A stretch of 64,000 nucleotides of DNA. Source: Erythrobacter sp. GTDB taxonomy: Bacteria > Pseudomonadota > Alphaproteobacteria > Sphingomonadales > Sphingomonadaceae. Positions 56,009-64,000 of the stretch are shown in pieces (position 1 is the stretch's first letter; each line of letters opens with the position of its first letter). The notes beneath the pieces are model-generated. The model was not told the origin of the DNA. It worked only from the letters and a program-made list of their open reading frames with translations, and did not search any database. A program made the position numbers and the translations under genes. The DNA is taken from NCBI GenBank assembly GCA_013822695.1, contig PNKW01000001.1:1-64000 (forward strand). The letters are read 5' to 3'.

Positions 56009-57273
56009 TGAACAGCCAGCCGCAGATCAATCTGTTCGACCCCGCACTGCAACAGTGTCCTTACGAGGCCTACAAGCAGCTGCGCGACGAGGCCCCGGTC
56101 TATAACATCCCCGGCACGCAGATCTATGTGGTGAGCCGCTATGACCACGTCCGCGAGGTGCTGATGGACCCGGCGCGCTTCCCATCCACCGCCTTGAGCG
56201 AGCTGATGCGCGCTTCGCCGGTGGACATGGAGCGCGGGCGCAAGGTCGCCGAGCGGTTCCGCGAGAAAGGCTGGCTCCCCGCCCCCACACTCGCGGGCCG
56301 CGACGACCCGAACCACAAGCAGATGCGCGCGATGTTCAACGAGGCGTTCAAGCCCAGCCGCATCAAGGAAATCGACCCGCGCGTCGAAACCCTCGCCTAC
56401 GAGCTGATCGACGAATTCCTCGCTGCCGGGAAATGCGACTGGGTGCGCCAGTTCTGCGTCCCCCTGCCGCTGTTCATCATCGGCGAACAGATGGGCGCCG
56501 CGCGCGAGGACATGTGGCGGATCAAGGGCTGGACCGACGCCTTCTTCCACCGCATCTCGCTCATGCTGCCCGAGGACAAGCACCTCGAAATGGTCGACCG
56601 CGAGATCGAGGCACAGCACTATTTCCAGCCGATCTTCGAACGCCTGCGGGAGCATCCCGATGGCTCGCTGATCTCCGTCCTCGTCAACACCGTGATCGAA
56701 GGCTGGGGACGGCCCCTCAACGACGAGGAGCTTCACGCCGAGATGATGGCCGATACCTTCGTCGGGGGCAGCGAGACCACCACCAACGCGCTCGCGGCGG
56801 GGATGAAGCTGCTGATCGAGAACAAGGATGTCTGGCACAAGCTCAAGGCCGATCCCGACAAGTATATGCGCAATTTCGTCGAGGAGGTGCTGCGGCTGGA
56901 AAGCCCGGTGCAATCGCTGATGCGCTTCACCCATGCGGACGTGGAGCTGGACGGGGTGACCATCCCCGCCGGATCGGTCGTCAACGTTCGCTACGGCGCA
57001 GCCAACCGTGACGAGCGCTTCTTCGAGTGCCCCGAGAAGCTTGATCTCGACCGGCCCAAGGCAGGCGCGCACATGGCCTTCGGCTCAGGCACGCACCACT
57101 GCCTCGGCGCACCGCTCGCCCGCCGCGAACTCACCTGGGGCTTTCAGGCCGTGGTCGACCGGTTCGAAGGCATGGACTTCGCGCCGGGCGAAAACGACTT
57201 CAGCTACCACCCGCACTTCCTGCTGCGCTCGCTCAAGCAGCTCAACATCATCTTTGAAGCGAAGGCGCGCTGA
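56008..57273 (+). CDS. Cytochrome P450
   Basis: 421 residues, bacterial class I P450. I-helix oxygen-binding motif GGSETTTNAL, ExxR (EEVLRLESP) and the heme loop FGSGTHHCLGAPLAR with the proximal Cys365. It needs a ferredoxin and reductase supplied elsewhere. It hydroxylates a lipophilic compound; the operon context with a Rieske oxygenase suggests successive hydroxylations. The Rieske gene begins one base after its stop. Confidence 0.92.
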   Translation: MNSQPQINLFDPALQQCPYEAYKQLRDEAPVYNIPGTQIYVVSRYDHVREVLMDPARFPSTALSELMRASPVDMERGRKVAERFREKGWLPAPTLAGRDDPNHKQMRAMFNEAFKPSRIKEIDPRVETLAYELIDEFLAAGKCDWVRQFCVPLPLFIIGEQMGAAREDMWRIKGWTDAFFHRISLMLPEDKHLEMVDREIEAQHYFQPIFERLREHPDGSLISVLVNTVIEGWGRPLNDEELHAEMMADTFVGGSETTTNALAAGMKLLIENKDVWHKLKADPDKYMRNFVEEVLRLESPVQSLMRFTHADVELDGVTIPAGSVVNVRYGAANRDERFFECPEKLDLDRPKAGAHMAFGSGTHHCLGAPLARRELTWGFQAVVDRFEGMDFAPGENDFSYHPHFLLRSLKQLNIIFEAKAR

Positions 57274-57274
57274 G

Positions 57275-58606
57275 ATGGCGACCCTGCTGACACCCGCGCC
57301 GAAGCGGATCGACGTCACCCCGCAGCCGATGCCGCGCCTCTCCGACAGGCCCATCGATGGCAGCCGCTACTGGTCGCGCGAATTCATGCAAGCCGAGTGG
57401 GACGGGATCTGGAGCAGGGCGTGGCTAATCGGCGGCCTCGCCGCGCAGGTCGCCAAGCCCGGCGATTTCTTCACCTACGACATCGGCCGCGAAAGCATCC
57501 TCGTCATCCGCGGCGAGGACGGCGTGGTGCGCGCCTTCTACAATGTCTGCCCGCATCGCGGGAAACGGCTGGTGATGGAGGAGGCGGGCCACTCGAAACG
57601 CCTCGCTTGCTCCTACCACGGCTGGCGCTTCACGCCCGAGGGCGAATTGAACTTCGTCCCCTGCCCCGAGGATTTTTCGGGCGGCAACCCGTGCGGCAAG
57701 GTGCGGCTGGAAGAGGTCAAGTGCGAGGTCTTCGCCAGCTTCGTCTGGGTCAATCTCGATCCGAACGCCACCCCGCTCGCCGACCATCTCGGCCCGGTCG
57801 CGCATCAGATTGACGGTTACCGCATGGAGCAGATGCACCGCACCCACTGGGTCACGCTGGAGGGCGACTGGAACTGGAAGTGCGTGCAGGACAATTTCAA
57901 CGAGAGCTACCACCTGCCCTTCGTCCACCCGCAGACCCGCTTCGTGATGGAGCAGAGCTACAAGGACTGCCAGTTCGATCTCTACGCCCCGCACGGCCAT
58001 GCGCGGATGTTCATGCCGGGCTCGCGGCCCTCACGCAGCTTGCGGGGCCACACCGACACCGTGCTCGATATGATGCGGACGGAACTCACCTATTGGGGCC
58101 TCGACCCCGAAGATTTCCGCGATGATCCGCTGCGCACCCGCGAGGCGCTGCAAGCGGCCAAGCGCCAGCGCGGGGCGGATATGGGCTATGATTTCAGCCA
58201 CTTCCACGATGCGCAGCTGACCGACCATTTCCACTACACGATCTTCCCCAACATCAGCTTCAGCCTCAAGCCCGACGGCTGCATCTGGCTGCGCGCCGAC
58301 CCGCACAGGGCCGATCCCGAGCGGTGCTATTTCGACATGTGGTATTTCACCTGGTTCCCCGAGGGCGTGGACCGCTACTACGCCTATTCGATGGGGCAGG
58401 AGGTCGACCGCACGGTTCCGGTGCCGCACCAGCGCGGGGTGGTGGGAGAACTCTCCTGCGGCCCCGGCATCGATCAGGACGTGAGCATCTGGAGCGAGCA
58501 GCAACTCGGCCTCAGATCGCGCGGCTACAAGGGCGGGCACCTCGCCGGGCAGGAGGCGCGGGTGCGGTTCTTCCACGATACGATTGATAAGTGGGTGGGG
58601 GCCTAG
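57275..58606 (+). CDS. Rieske non-heme iron oxygenase, alpha subunit type
   Basis: 443 residues. Cluster ligands Cys92-x-His94 (VCPHRGK) and Cys112-x-x-His115 (ACSYHGW). The iron site is QDNFNESYHLPFVHPQTRF with His213 and His218. The length and SRPBCC-like C-terminal domain match ring-hydroxylating dioxygenases and KshA-like steroid hydroxylases. It ends the CMD-P450-Rieske unit, meeting the convergent flavoprotein pseudogene 4 bp later. Substrate unknown. Confidence 0.91.
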   Translation: MATLLTPAPKRIDVTPQPMPRLSDRPIDGSRYWSREFMQAEWDGIWSRAWLIGGLAAQVAKPGDFFTYDIGRESILVIRGEDGVVRAFYNVCPHRGKRLVMEEAGHSKRLACSYHGWRFTPEGELNFVPCPEDFSGGNPCGKVRLEEVKCEVFASFVWVNLDPNATPLADHLGPVAHQIDGYRMEQMHRTHWVTLEGDWNWKCVQDNFNESYHLPFVHPQTRFVMEQSYKDCQFDLYAPHGHARMFMPGSRPSRSLRGHTDTVLDMMRTELTYWGLDPEDFRDDPLRTREALQAAKRQRGADMGYDFSHFHDAQLTDHFHYTIFPNISFSLKPDGCIWLRADPHRADPERCYFDMWYFTWFPEGVDRYYAYSMGQEVDRTVPVPHQRGVVGELSCGPGIDQDVSIWSEQQLGLRSRGYKGGHLAGQEARVRFFHDTIDKWVGA

Positions 58607-58610
58607 GCCC

Positions 58611-60230
58611 TCAGGCGTTCGCCAGCGCCGCCGTCCGCCCGGCGATATAGCCGAAGGTCAGCGCCGGGCCGAGCGTCCCGCCGGCCCCCGCATAGATCCC
58701 ACCCGTCGGGCAGGCGATGGCATTGCCCGCACCCAGCAGCCCCGGGATCGGCGCGCCGTCATGGCCGAGAATGCGCGCCTGCCCGTCGGTGCGCGGGCCG
58801 CCATTGGTGCCGAGCAGGCCCGAGCTGATCTCGACGGCGTAGAAGGGTGCCTCGCGGATCGCTCCCAAGGTGACGGCCGTTCCCGAGCGCAAGCGATCAC
58901 CGTAGAAATGATCATACGCGCTGGTGCCGCGCCCGAAATCGGGATCATGGCCCGCGTCGGCATGGACGTTGAACCGCGCGACGGTCTCGGTGAGCGCCGC
59001 AGCATCGATGCCGATCTGCGCCGCCAACCCTTCGACCGTCTCGGCCCGCTTCACCCACTCCGGCATCGGCTGCCCCGGCTGGCGCGTGCCCAGCGGATAG
59101 CGCTCCGCATATTGCGCGTCGAAGATCAGCCAGGCGGGCAGATTGCGTTAATCGTAATTGGCCGGATCGAACTGGTGAAACACGCCCCCCAGAGCCGAGT
59201 AATTCGCCGCCTCGTTGCAGAACCGCCGCCCTGACCGGTTGACCATGATGCTGTGCGGCACGGTGCGCTCGATCAGGATGATCTGCGCGCGCTGCTCGCC
59301 GCTGGCCCAGGGCGCGTCGGGCGTTACGAGCGTGGGCGCCCACCATGCGCTGGTCATGTTGCCGAGCTTCGCGCCCGCTGCCATGGCCAGCTTGAGGCCC
59401 CCGCCCATACCCGTGGGTGGGCTGGCAGGGGCGGTGACGGGGCCGCGCAGGAAGGTCTGGCGCAGCTCGGCATCCCATTCGAACCCGCCGGTGGTGATGA
59501 TGACGCCGCGCCGGGCGGCAAGCGCGAAGGGCACCCCGTCCCGCACACCCTCGATCCCGGTGATCCGCTCCCCGTCCTTGACCAGCCGTTTGGTTTCGAC
59601 GCCGAGGATCGGGGCGATCCCGCGGTCTAGGCAGGCCTTCAGCAGCCGCGCCACCATCGCCTGCCCGAAGCCGCATTGCCGCGCGGCCATGCGTGCCCCA
59701 AGCACGTCCATCGGCGGCATCGCGGTTGCCCCGCCCAAGGGCGTCTCGCGCAGCATCAGCGGCTTGGGCTCCTCGATCGCGTAGATCCGCGCCGCCCATT
59801 CGCCCAGCTCGCCCAGGGCGAACAGGTCATGGTCGAGCGCACGGCTGCCCTCAGGCTTGGCGCCTGGGCGGTCGAGGTAATAGTCGGGATAGCCCGGCAG
59901 CACCGACACCGACAGCGCGCCCGCGTCTTCCAGAAAGGCCAGCGCCTCGGGCCCCTTGTCGACAAAGGCCTCGAGCGTCTCCTCCACCAGATCGCCGTGA
60001 TCGAGGCTGCGGAAATAGGCGAGCGCGTCCTCGCGGCTGTCGGCCATCCCGGCCGCACGCATCCGCGGGTTGTCCGCCACCCAGATCACCCCGCCCGAAA
60101 TCGCCGAGGTGCCGCCGACGCGATCCCAGCGCTCGATGAGCGCGACGCTTGCGCCTGCCTCGTGCGCGGCAAGCGCGGCGGACATCCCGGCCGCGCCCGT
60201 TCCGAGGATGATGACGTCCACTTCGTTCAT
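58611..60230 (-). pseudogene. FAD-dependent dehydrogenase (KstD/fumarate-reductase type) broken by an in-frame TAA
   Basis: The whole gene would encode about 539 residues. The N-terminal FAD loop is VIILGTGAAGMSAALAAHEAG and VGGTSAISGGVIWVADN; later parts have IITTGGFEWDAE, FCNEAANYSALGG and the C-terminal GAGNAIACPTGGIYAGAGGTLGPALTFGYIAGR. A TAA at 59148-59150 interrupts the frame after FDPANYD; the same frame then continues without shift (RNLPAWLIFDAQYAERYP) to the normal stop at 58611. No stop-codon suppression signal is apparent. The family includes 3-ketosteroid-delta-1-dehydrogenases, which suits a steroid-like cluster substrate. Confidence 0.87.
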
Positions 60231-60334
60231 GTCGCAGGTTAGACGCCTTCCGGGTCGCGAGGGGCAACCCGTCATTTTGGCAAGGTGCGCGCCTGCCCCT
60301 GTCCCGCTACCCACGAGGGCAAAGGAGAGAACAC

Positions 60335-61123
60335 ATGAAACTCGCAGGAAAAATCGCCGCGATCACCGGGGGCACGGCAGGGATGGGGCGCGGGATCGCC
60401 GAGGCGTTTCTGGCCGAGGGCGCGAGCGTCGCCCTGTTCGCGCGCAACGCCGAAAAGGGCGCGCAGGTGCTGGAGGAGCTAGGGGCCAAAGGCTTTGGAC
60501 GCGACCGGGCGATCTTCGTGGCGGGCGACGTGATGGAGCAGTCCGACCTCGAAGGCTTCGTCGATCAGGTGATCGCCCATTTCGGCACGCTCGACATTCT
60601 GGTGAACAACGCGGGCGGGGCGGGCGACTTGCAGCCGCTCGTCAACCTCTCCGACCACGCCTTTGACGAGGCGATGAAGTGGAACGTCTATTCGACCTTC
60701 TGGGCCACCCGCCGCGCGCTGCCGACCATGCTCGAAAAGGGCAAGGGCCGGGTGATCAACATCTCGTCGATGGAGGGCAAGCACGGCAAGCCGGTGCTGA
60801 CCGCCTATTCCGCCGCCAAGCACGCGGTGAACGGCATGACCAAAAGCGTCGCGCGCGAAGTCGGCGCGGCGGGGGTGACGGTCAACGCGATCTGCCCCGG
60901 TATCGTCATCACCGACATCATCAAGAACAACGGCCCCGCGACTGCCAAGGCGATGGGGCTGGAGTTCGAGGAGATGATCGACCTCTTCGCCTCCGAAGCC
61001 GCGATCAAGCGCCCGAACACGGTCGAGGAGGTCGCCGCCGTCGCGGTGCTGCTGGCGAGCGAGGCAGGCGGCGGGATCACCGGCCAGCAGATCAGCGTCG
61101 ACGGGGGGACGGCGCAGTATTGA
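60335..61123 (+). CDS. Short-chain dehydrogenase/reductase
   Basis: 262 residues, classical SDR: TGGTAGMGRGIAEAF cofactor loop, LVNNAGGAGDL, NISSMEGKHG with catalytic Ser and YSAAK. The C-terminus ends GGGITGQQISVDGGTAQY, as in 3-oxoacyl-ACP reductase-like and 3-hydroxyacyl-CoA dehydrogenase proteins. Strong AAAGGAGAG ribosome-binding site. Divergent from the flavoprotein and convergent with the next SDR across a terminator. Confidence 0.9.
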   Translation: MKLAGKIAAITGGTAGMGRGIAEAFLAEGASVALFARNAEKGAQVLEELGAKGFGRDRAIFVAGDVMEQSDLEGFVDQVIAHFGTLDILVNNAGGAGDLQPLVNLSDHAFDEAMKWNVYSTFWATRRALPTMLEKGKGRVINISSMEGKHGKPVLTAYSAAKHAVNGMTKSVAREVGAAGVTVNAICPGIVITDIIKNNGPATAKAMGLEFEEMIDLFASEAAIKRPNTVEEVAAVAVLLASEAGGGITGQQISVDGGTAQY

Positions 61124-61168
61124 GCGGCGCGTTGCGCAATCGTTGCGCGGTGGTTGCTGGTTCGTCAT

Positions 61169-61211
61169 CGCCCCGTCTGATGTTCCACGTGAAACACCGA
61201 CGGGGCGTTTC
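61169..61211. terminator. Bidirectional terminator hairpin carrying a parS site in its loop
   Basis: CGCCCCGTC (61169-61177) pairs perfectly with GACGGGGCG (61199-61207), followed by TTTCG. The 21-base loop holds the parS-like palindrome at 61181-61196, which is itself able to pair and form a second stem. It lies between two convergent SDR genes. Confidence 0.8.
61181..61196. promoter_or_regulatory. parS-like ParB-binding site
   Basis: tgttccacgtgaaaca agrees with the bacterial parS consensus TGTTYCACGTGRAACA at every position. ParB binds such sites near the chromosome origin; MipZ, encoded at 7684-8565, binds ParB. No second full match was found in the window. Confidence 0.85.
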
Positions 61212-61213
61212 GC

Positions 61214-62023
61214 TTACCCTTGCAGCTTCGCCATCGCCGCCCCGATCGCGGCCGCGACGTCGCCGGCTTGCGGATTGCCGCGCATGATCAGCCCGCCATT
61301 GGGCTGGATGTTGGCCCCCGTGACATAGGCCTGATCGGTGCTCAGCCACAGGCAGGCATGGGCGACATCGTCCACGGTGTTCAAACGCCCCATCGGATAG
61401 CGCGGCAGGAAGGCGTCGGTGAGGCCCGGCACCTGGAAGCTTGCGTGGGTCATCGGGCTGTCGGTGAAGGCGGGGGAGACCGTGTTGGCCTTGATCCCCA
61501 AGTGCCCGTAATCATTGGCGACGCACTCGATCAGCGCCTCCGATCCGCGCTTGGTGCCGATATAGGCCGCGTGATTGGTGATGATCGCCTTGGTCGTGGC
61601 CGAGGACAGCGAGATCAGCGAGCCGCCGGTGGGGGCCTGCGCGCTCATCACCCGCACGAAGGCCTGCAGGAAGTGGTGCACGCCCTTGAACTGCAGGTCG
61701 ACGATCTGGTCGAGCTGCTCGTCGGTGATCTCTTCAAGGCTGGCCAGCAGACCCCAGCCGGTGGTGTTGATCGCGATGTCGACCCGCCCGAAGGTGGCAG
61801 CGGCCTTGTCGGCCATCGCGTTCACTTCGGGCTTCTTGGCAATGTCGCACAGGGCATGGGCCCCGCCGATCTCGTCTGCCAGCGCGGCGAGCGGGGCTTC
61901 CTTGCGGCCTGCCACCATCACCTTGGCGCCCTCATGCGCGAACAGGCGGGCGATGGTCTGGCCCATGTTGCCCTCCGACGCCGCGCCCAGAATGACGGCG
62001 CTCTTGCCCTCGAGTTGTCCCAT
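61214..62023 (-). CDS. Short-chain dehydrogenase/reductase (atypical cofactor loop)
   Basis: 269 residues. The cofactor loop ILGAASEGNMGQTIARLF resembles enoyl-reductase-like SDRs rather than the classical TGxxxGxG. NTTGWG stands where NNAG is usual, and catalytic residues SLSSATTKA and YIGTK are present. C-terminus GANIQPNGGLIMRG. Start at 62023; upstream readings have no similarity. Substrate unknown. Confidence 0.85.
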   Translation of the reverse strand: MGQLEGKSAVILGAASEGNMGQTIARLFAHEGAKVMVAGRKEAPLAALADEIGGAHALCDIAKKPEVNAMADKAAATFGRVDIAINTTGWGLLASLEEITDEQLDQIVDLQFKGVHHFLQAFVRVMSAQAPTGGSLISLSSATTKAIITNHAAYIGTKRGSEALIECVANDYGHLGIKANTVSPAFTDSPMTHASFQVPGLTDAFLPRYPMGRLNTVDDVAHACLWLSTDQAYVTGANIQPNGGLIMRGNPQAGDVAAAIGAAMAKLQG

Positions 62024-62149
62024 CAGATGTCTCCTCTCTCGGGCGCGGGAGTAACACGCCCCGCCCCGTCCCCACCCTTCCCAAAAGTGGGCATTGTCGC
62101 CGCGCCCCCTCGGGGCCGATAGCCGCCTGCAACACTGGGAGAGAGAACC

Positions 62150-62560
62150 ATGTTTACCGGATCCCTCGAAGATCGCGTGGCGATCCAGGAATTGAACGGC
62201 ACCTATGCGGACGGCGTGGTGCGGATCGACAGCGACACCTGGGCGAGCGTCTGGGCCGAGGATGCCGACTGGGACCTGATGGGCCACCAGACCCACGGCA
62301 AGGAGGCGATCGTCACCTTCTGGAACGGCGCGATGAGCGGGCTGGAGGCGGTGAGCTTCCATTGCGTGCCGTGCATGATCGCAGTCACCGGCAACACCGC
62401 CAAGGCACGGGTGCAGACGCAGGAGATCCTCAAGCCCAAGGACGGCAAGGCGCGCCATGTCGGGGGGCTCTATGAAGACGAGTTGGCGAAGATTGACGGG
62501 CAGTGGCTGTTCACTTCGCGCACATTCAAGATTATCGCCGAATTCGGTGTGGAAGGCTGA
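62150..62560 (+). CDS. SnoaL/NTF2-like protein
   Basis: 136 residues: LEDRVAIQELNGTYADGVVRIDSDTWASVWAEDADWDLM and WLFTSRTFKIIAEFGVEG, the SnoaL-like-4 pattern. It starts after GGGAGAGAGAA and is followed 5 bp later by the ABM protein, repeating the SnoaL/ABM pairing seen at 53731-54659. Activity unknown. Confidence 0.84.
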   Translation: MFTGSLEDRVAIQELNGTYADGVVRIDSDTWASVWAEDADWDLMGHQTHGKEAIVTFWNGAMSGLEAVSFHCVPCMIAVTGNTAKARVQTQEILKPKDGKARHVGGLYEDELAKIDGQWLFTSRTFKIIAEFGVEG

Positions 62561-62565
62561 AAACC

Positions 62566-62907
62566 ATGGCAAAAATTCTGATCTCGGCGCAAATCGACCT
62601 CGACCCTGCCCAGCGCGAGGAGGCCCTGCGCACCGCCCGCCCGCATATCGAGGCGGCGCTCGCGGAACAGGGCTGCATCCACTACGACTGGAGCGCCTGT
62701 TCGATGAACCCCGCCCGCGTCAACGTGTTCGAGGAATGGGAGAGCGAGGAGGCGCTGGCCGCCCATTTCCGCGATCCGGCCTATACCGGGATGCGCGATC
62801 ATATCGGCCAGTTCGGCATCACCGGGGCGGTCAGCGCCAAGTACCGGGTTGACGCCGAGGGGCCGGTCTACAATGCCGAGGGCAATGCGACCGAGGCGTT
62901 TGACTGA
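62566..62907 (+). CDS. Antibiotic-biosynthesis-monooxygenase (ABM) domain protein
   Basis: 113 residues with a single ABM/YgiN-like ferredoxin fold: ILISAQIDLDPAQREEALRTARPHIEAALAEQGCIHYDWSAC and NVFEEWESEEALAAHFRDPAY. YgiN-like proteins oxidise quinols. Its 3' end overlaps the mobA start region. Confidence 0.84.
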   Translation: MAKILISAQIDLDPAQREEALRTARPHIEAALAEQGCIHYDWSACSMNPARVNVFEEWESEEALAAHFRDPAYTGMRDHIGQFGITGAVSAKYRVDAEGPVYNAEGNATEAFD

Positions 62908-63430
62908 GCACATCCCGTTGCTGCTGGGCGCGATCCTCGCAGGCGGACAGGCGCGCCGCTTCGGCAGCGACAAGGCGCAGGCGCTCTATGAGGGCACGCG
63001 GCTGATCGACCGGGTCGCGGCGGCGCTCGGCGCGCAATGCGCTAATGTGGTGGTGTGCGGGCGCGAGGAGCCGGGCTTCGTGTGCCTCCCCGATTGGCCG
63101 GAAGCAGGCCTCGGCCCGCTCGGCGGGCTGGCGGCAGCGCTGCGCCATGCGGGGGAGCGGGGGTTCTCCGGCGTGCTGTCGGCAGGGGTGGACGTGCCCG
63201 ACCTGCCCTTCGATCTTGCCGTGACGTTGGCGGGCGAGGGTGCCGCGATCGTCGAGAGCCAGCCGGTTGTGGGGCGCTGGCCGGTGAGCGTCGGCCCGAT
63301 GCTCGAGGAGTTTCTGGCGGCGGGCGGACGATCACTTTACCGCTTCGCCGACCATGCCGGCGCGCGGCGAGTGGACCTCGCCGCGCCGCTGATGAACGTC
63401 AACCGGCCCGAAGACTTGCCCCCGGCTTGA
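62885..63430 (+). CDS. mobA: Molybdenum cofactor guanylyltransferase (MobA)
   Basis: 181 residues. It attaches GMP to molybdopterin to make the guanine dinucleotide cofactor in the cytoplasm. Nucleotide loop GAILAGGQARRFGSDKAQALYEG, then PDWPEAGLGPLGGLAAALRHA and SAGVDVPDLPFDL (metal-binding DxP). Start is ATG 62885 (overlapping the ABM gene by 23 bp) or TTG 62900; longer readings are unsupported. It is unrelated in role to the catabolic genes but may serve a molybdoenzyme. Confidence 0.9.
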   Translation: MRPRRLTEHIPLLLGAILAGGQARRFGSDKAQALYEGTRLIDRVAAALGAQCANVVVCGREEPGFVCLPDWPEAGLGPLGGLAAALRHAGERGFSGVLSAGVDVPDLPFDLAVTLAGEGAAIVESQPVVGRWPVSVGPMLEEFLAAGGRSLYRFADHAGARRVDLAAPLMNVNRPEDLPPA

Positions 63431-63434
63431 GGCG

Positions 63435-64000
63435 TTACAGCTTCAGCAGCTGCTTGCCCCTGTTCTGCCCAGAGAACAGCCGCTGCAAGGTGGTCGGCGC
63501 ATTCTCGAAGCCGTGCTGGATGTCCTCCTGATACTTCAGCGAGCCGTCCTTGACGAAGCCCTCGAGCCGCTTGCGGATACCGGGGAACTCGCTCGCCCAG
63601 TCGAGCACGATGAAGCCCGCCATCGTGCCCCGCCGGAAGACGAGGTTGAAGTAGTTCTCGGGGCCTGCCGGGAGCGATCCGGTCTCGTAGCGGCTGATCC
63701 CGCCGCAGATCACCACCCGCGCGCCGGTGGCGATGCAGGCGAGCATGTCGTTCAAAATCTTGCCGCCGACATTGTCGTAGATCACGTCCACCCCGCGGGG
63801 GCACAGCTCGCGGATCTGCTCCTTCACGCGGCCCGCCTTGTAGTCGATGGCGGCGTCATAGCCCGCCTCGCGCACCAGCCAGTCGCACTTGTCCTGGCCC
63901 CCCGCGATGCCGACCACGCGGCACCCGGCGATTTTGGCGAGCTGGCCGACGATGCTCCCCGTCGCGCCCGCCGCGCCGGAGACCAGCACGGTATCGCCCG
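63435..64000 (-). CDS. Zinc-independent MDR alcohol/enone reductase (N-terminal part outside window)
   Basis: The C-terminal 188 residues are visible: GDTVLVSGAAGATGSIVGQLAKIAGC, IAGGQDKCDWLVREAGYDAAIDYKAG, DVIYDNVGGKILND and the C-terminal YQEDIQHGFENAPTTLQRLFSGQNRGKQLLKL. This is the CurA/PTGR class that reduces enones with NADPH. It resembles the enzyme at 47640. The start lies beyond 64000. Confidence 0.9.
   Translation of the reverse strand, partial: GDTVLVSGAAGATGSIVGQLAKIAGCRVVGIAGGQDKCDWLVREAGYDAAIDYKAGRVKEQIRELCPRGVDVIYDNVGGKILNDMLACIATGARVVICGGISRYETGSLPAGPENYFNLVFRRGTMAGFIVLDWASEFPGIRKRLEGFVKDGSLKYQEDIQHGFENAPTTLQRLFSGQNRGKQLLKL

Overview
This window is high-GC alphaproteobacterial chromosome. 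The best fit is an aerobic anoxygenic phototroph of the Sphingomonadales (Erythrobacter/Porphyrobacter-like). The evidence is a MipZ division regulator, a petA-petB-petC (Rieske, cytochrome b, cytochrome c1) operon, a large TonB-dependent receptor of sphingomonad type, and a light-harvesting-2 locus (pucB-pucA plus pucC). No other photosynthesis genes (reaction centre, bacteriochlorophyll or carotenoid synthesis) are present. The species assignment is inference.

Layout. Positions 1-9.6 kb are core genes: the end of an Lhr-type helicase, a DUF2059 secreted protein, an HscC-like Hsp70 paired with an atypical J-protein, phosphomannomutase/phosphoglucomutase, a membrane-anchored J-protein coupled to mipZ, panC and a tRNA-Gly(TCC). 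From 9.65 to 16.49 kb a genomic island is integrated in the tRNA-Gly 3' end. It is bounded by a 13-bp direct repeat, and six copies of an 8-bp motif lie just inside its ends. It carries a P4-type integrase, an AlpA-like regulator, two unknown genes and a single-polypeptide restriction-modification enzyme. From 16.5 to 35 kb the window returns to core functions: a group-2 Mrp Na+/H+ antiporter operon (A/B fused, then C, D, E, F, G), apt, the bc1 complex, pgeF-pepN, an epimerase-like protein, an EamA transporter with a threonine-aldolase-like enzyme, and a YdbS/YdbT pair of membrane proteins.

From 35 to 64 kb the window is accessory catabolic DNA. It encodes a GST, several short-chain dehydrogenases, an MFS transporter, a TonB receptor, two Rieske oxygenases, an acyl-CoA ligase, a P450, two MDR reductases, and many small proteins of the SnoaL/NTF2-like, carboxymuconolactone-decarboxylase-like and antibiotic-biosynthesis-monooxygenase folds. 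Together these suggest uptake and oxidative breakdown of a lipophilic ring compound; the substrate cannot be read from sequence. The cluster shows decay: one P450 has lost its middle, and a large FAD dehydrogenase is broken by an in-frame TAA. The LH2 genes pucBA sit inside this region with pucC convergent to them.

The most notable observations are: (1) an LH2 locus lying apart from other photosynthesis genes, whose alpha chain has Phe-Trp at the positions that tune B850 colour and whose beta chain has Asn in place of the distal His; (2) a perfect parS-like ParB site inside the loop of a terminator hairpin at 61.18 kb; (3) the tRNA-Gly island, whose R-M protein contains a textbook EF-hand loop; (4) long inverted repeats in convergent intergenic gaps; and (5) the two pseudogenes.
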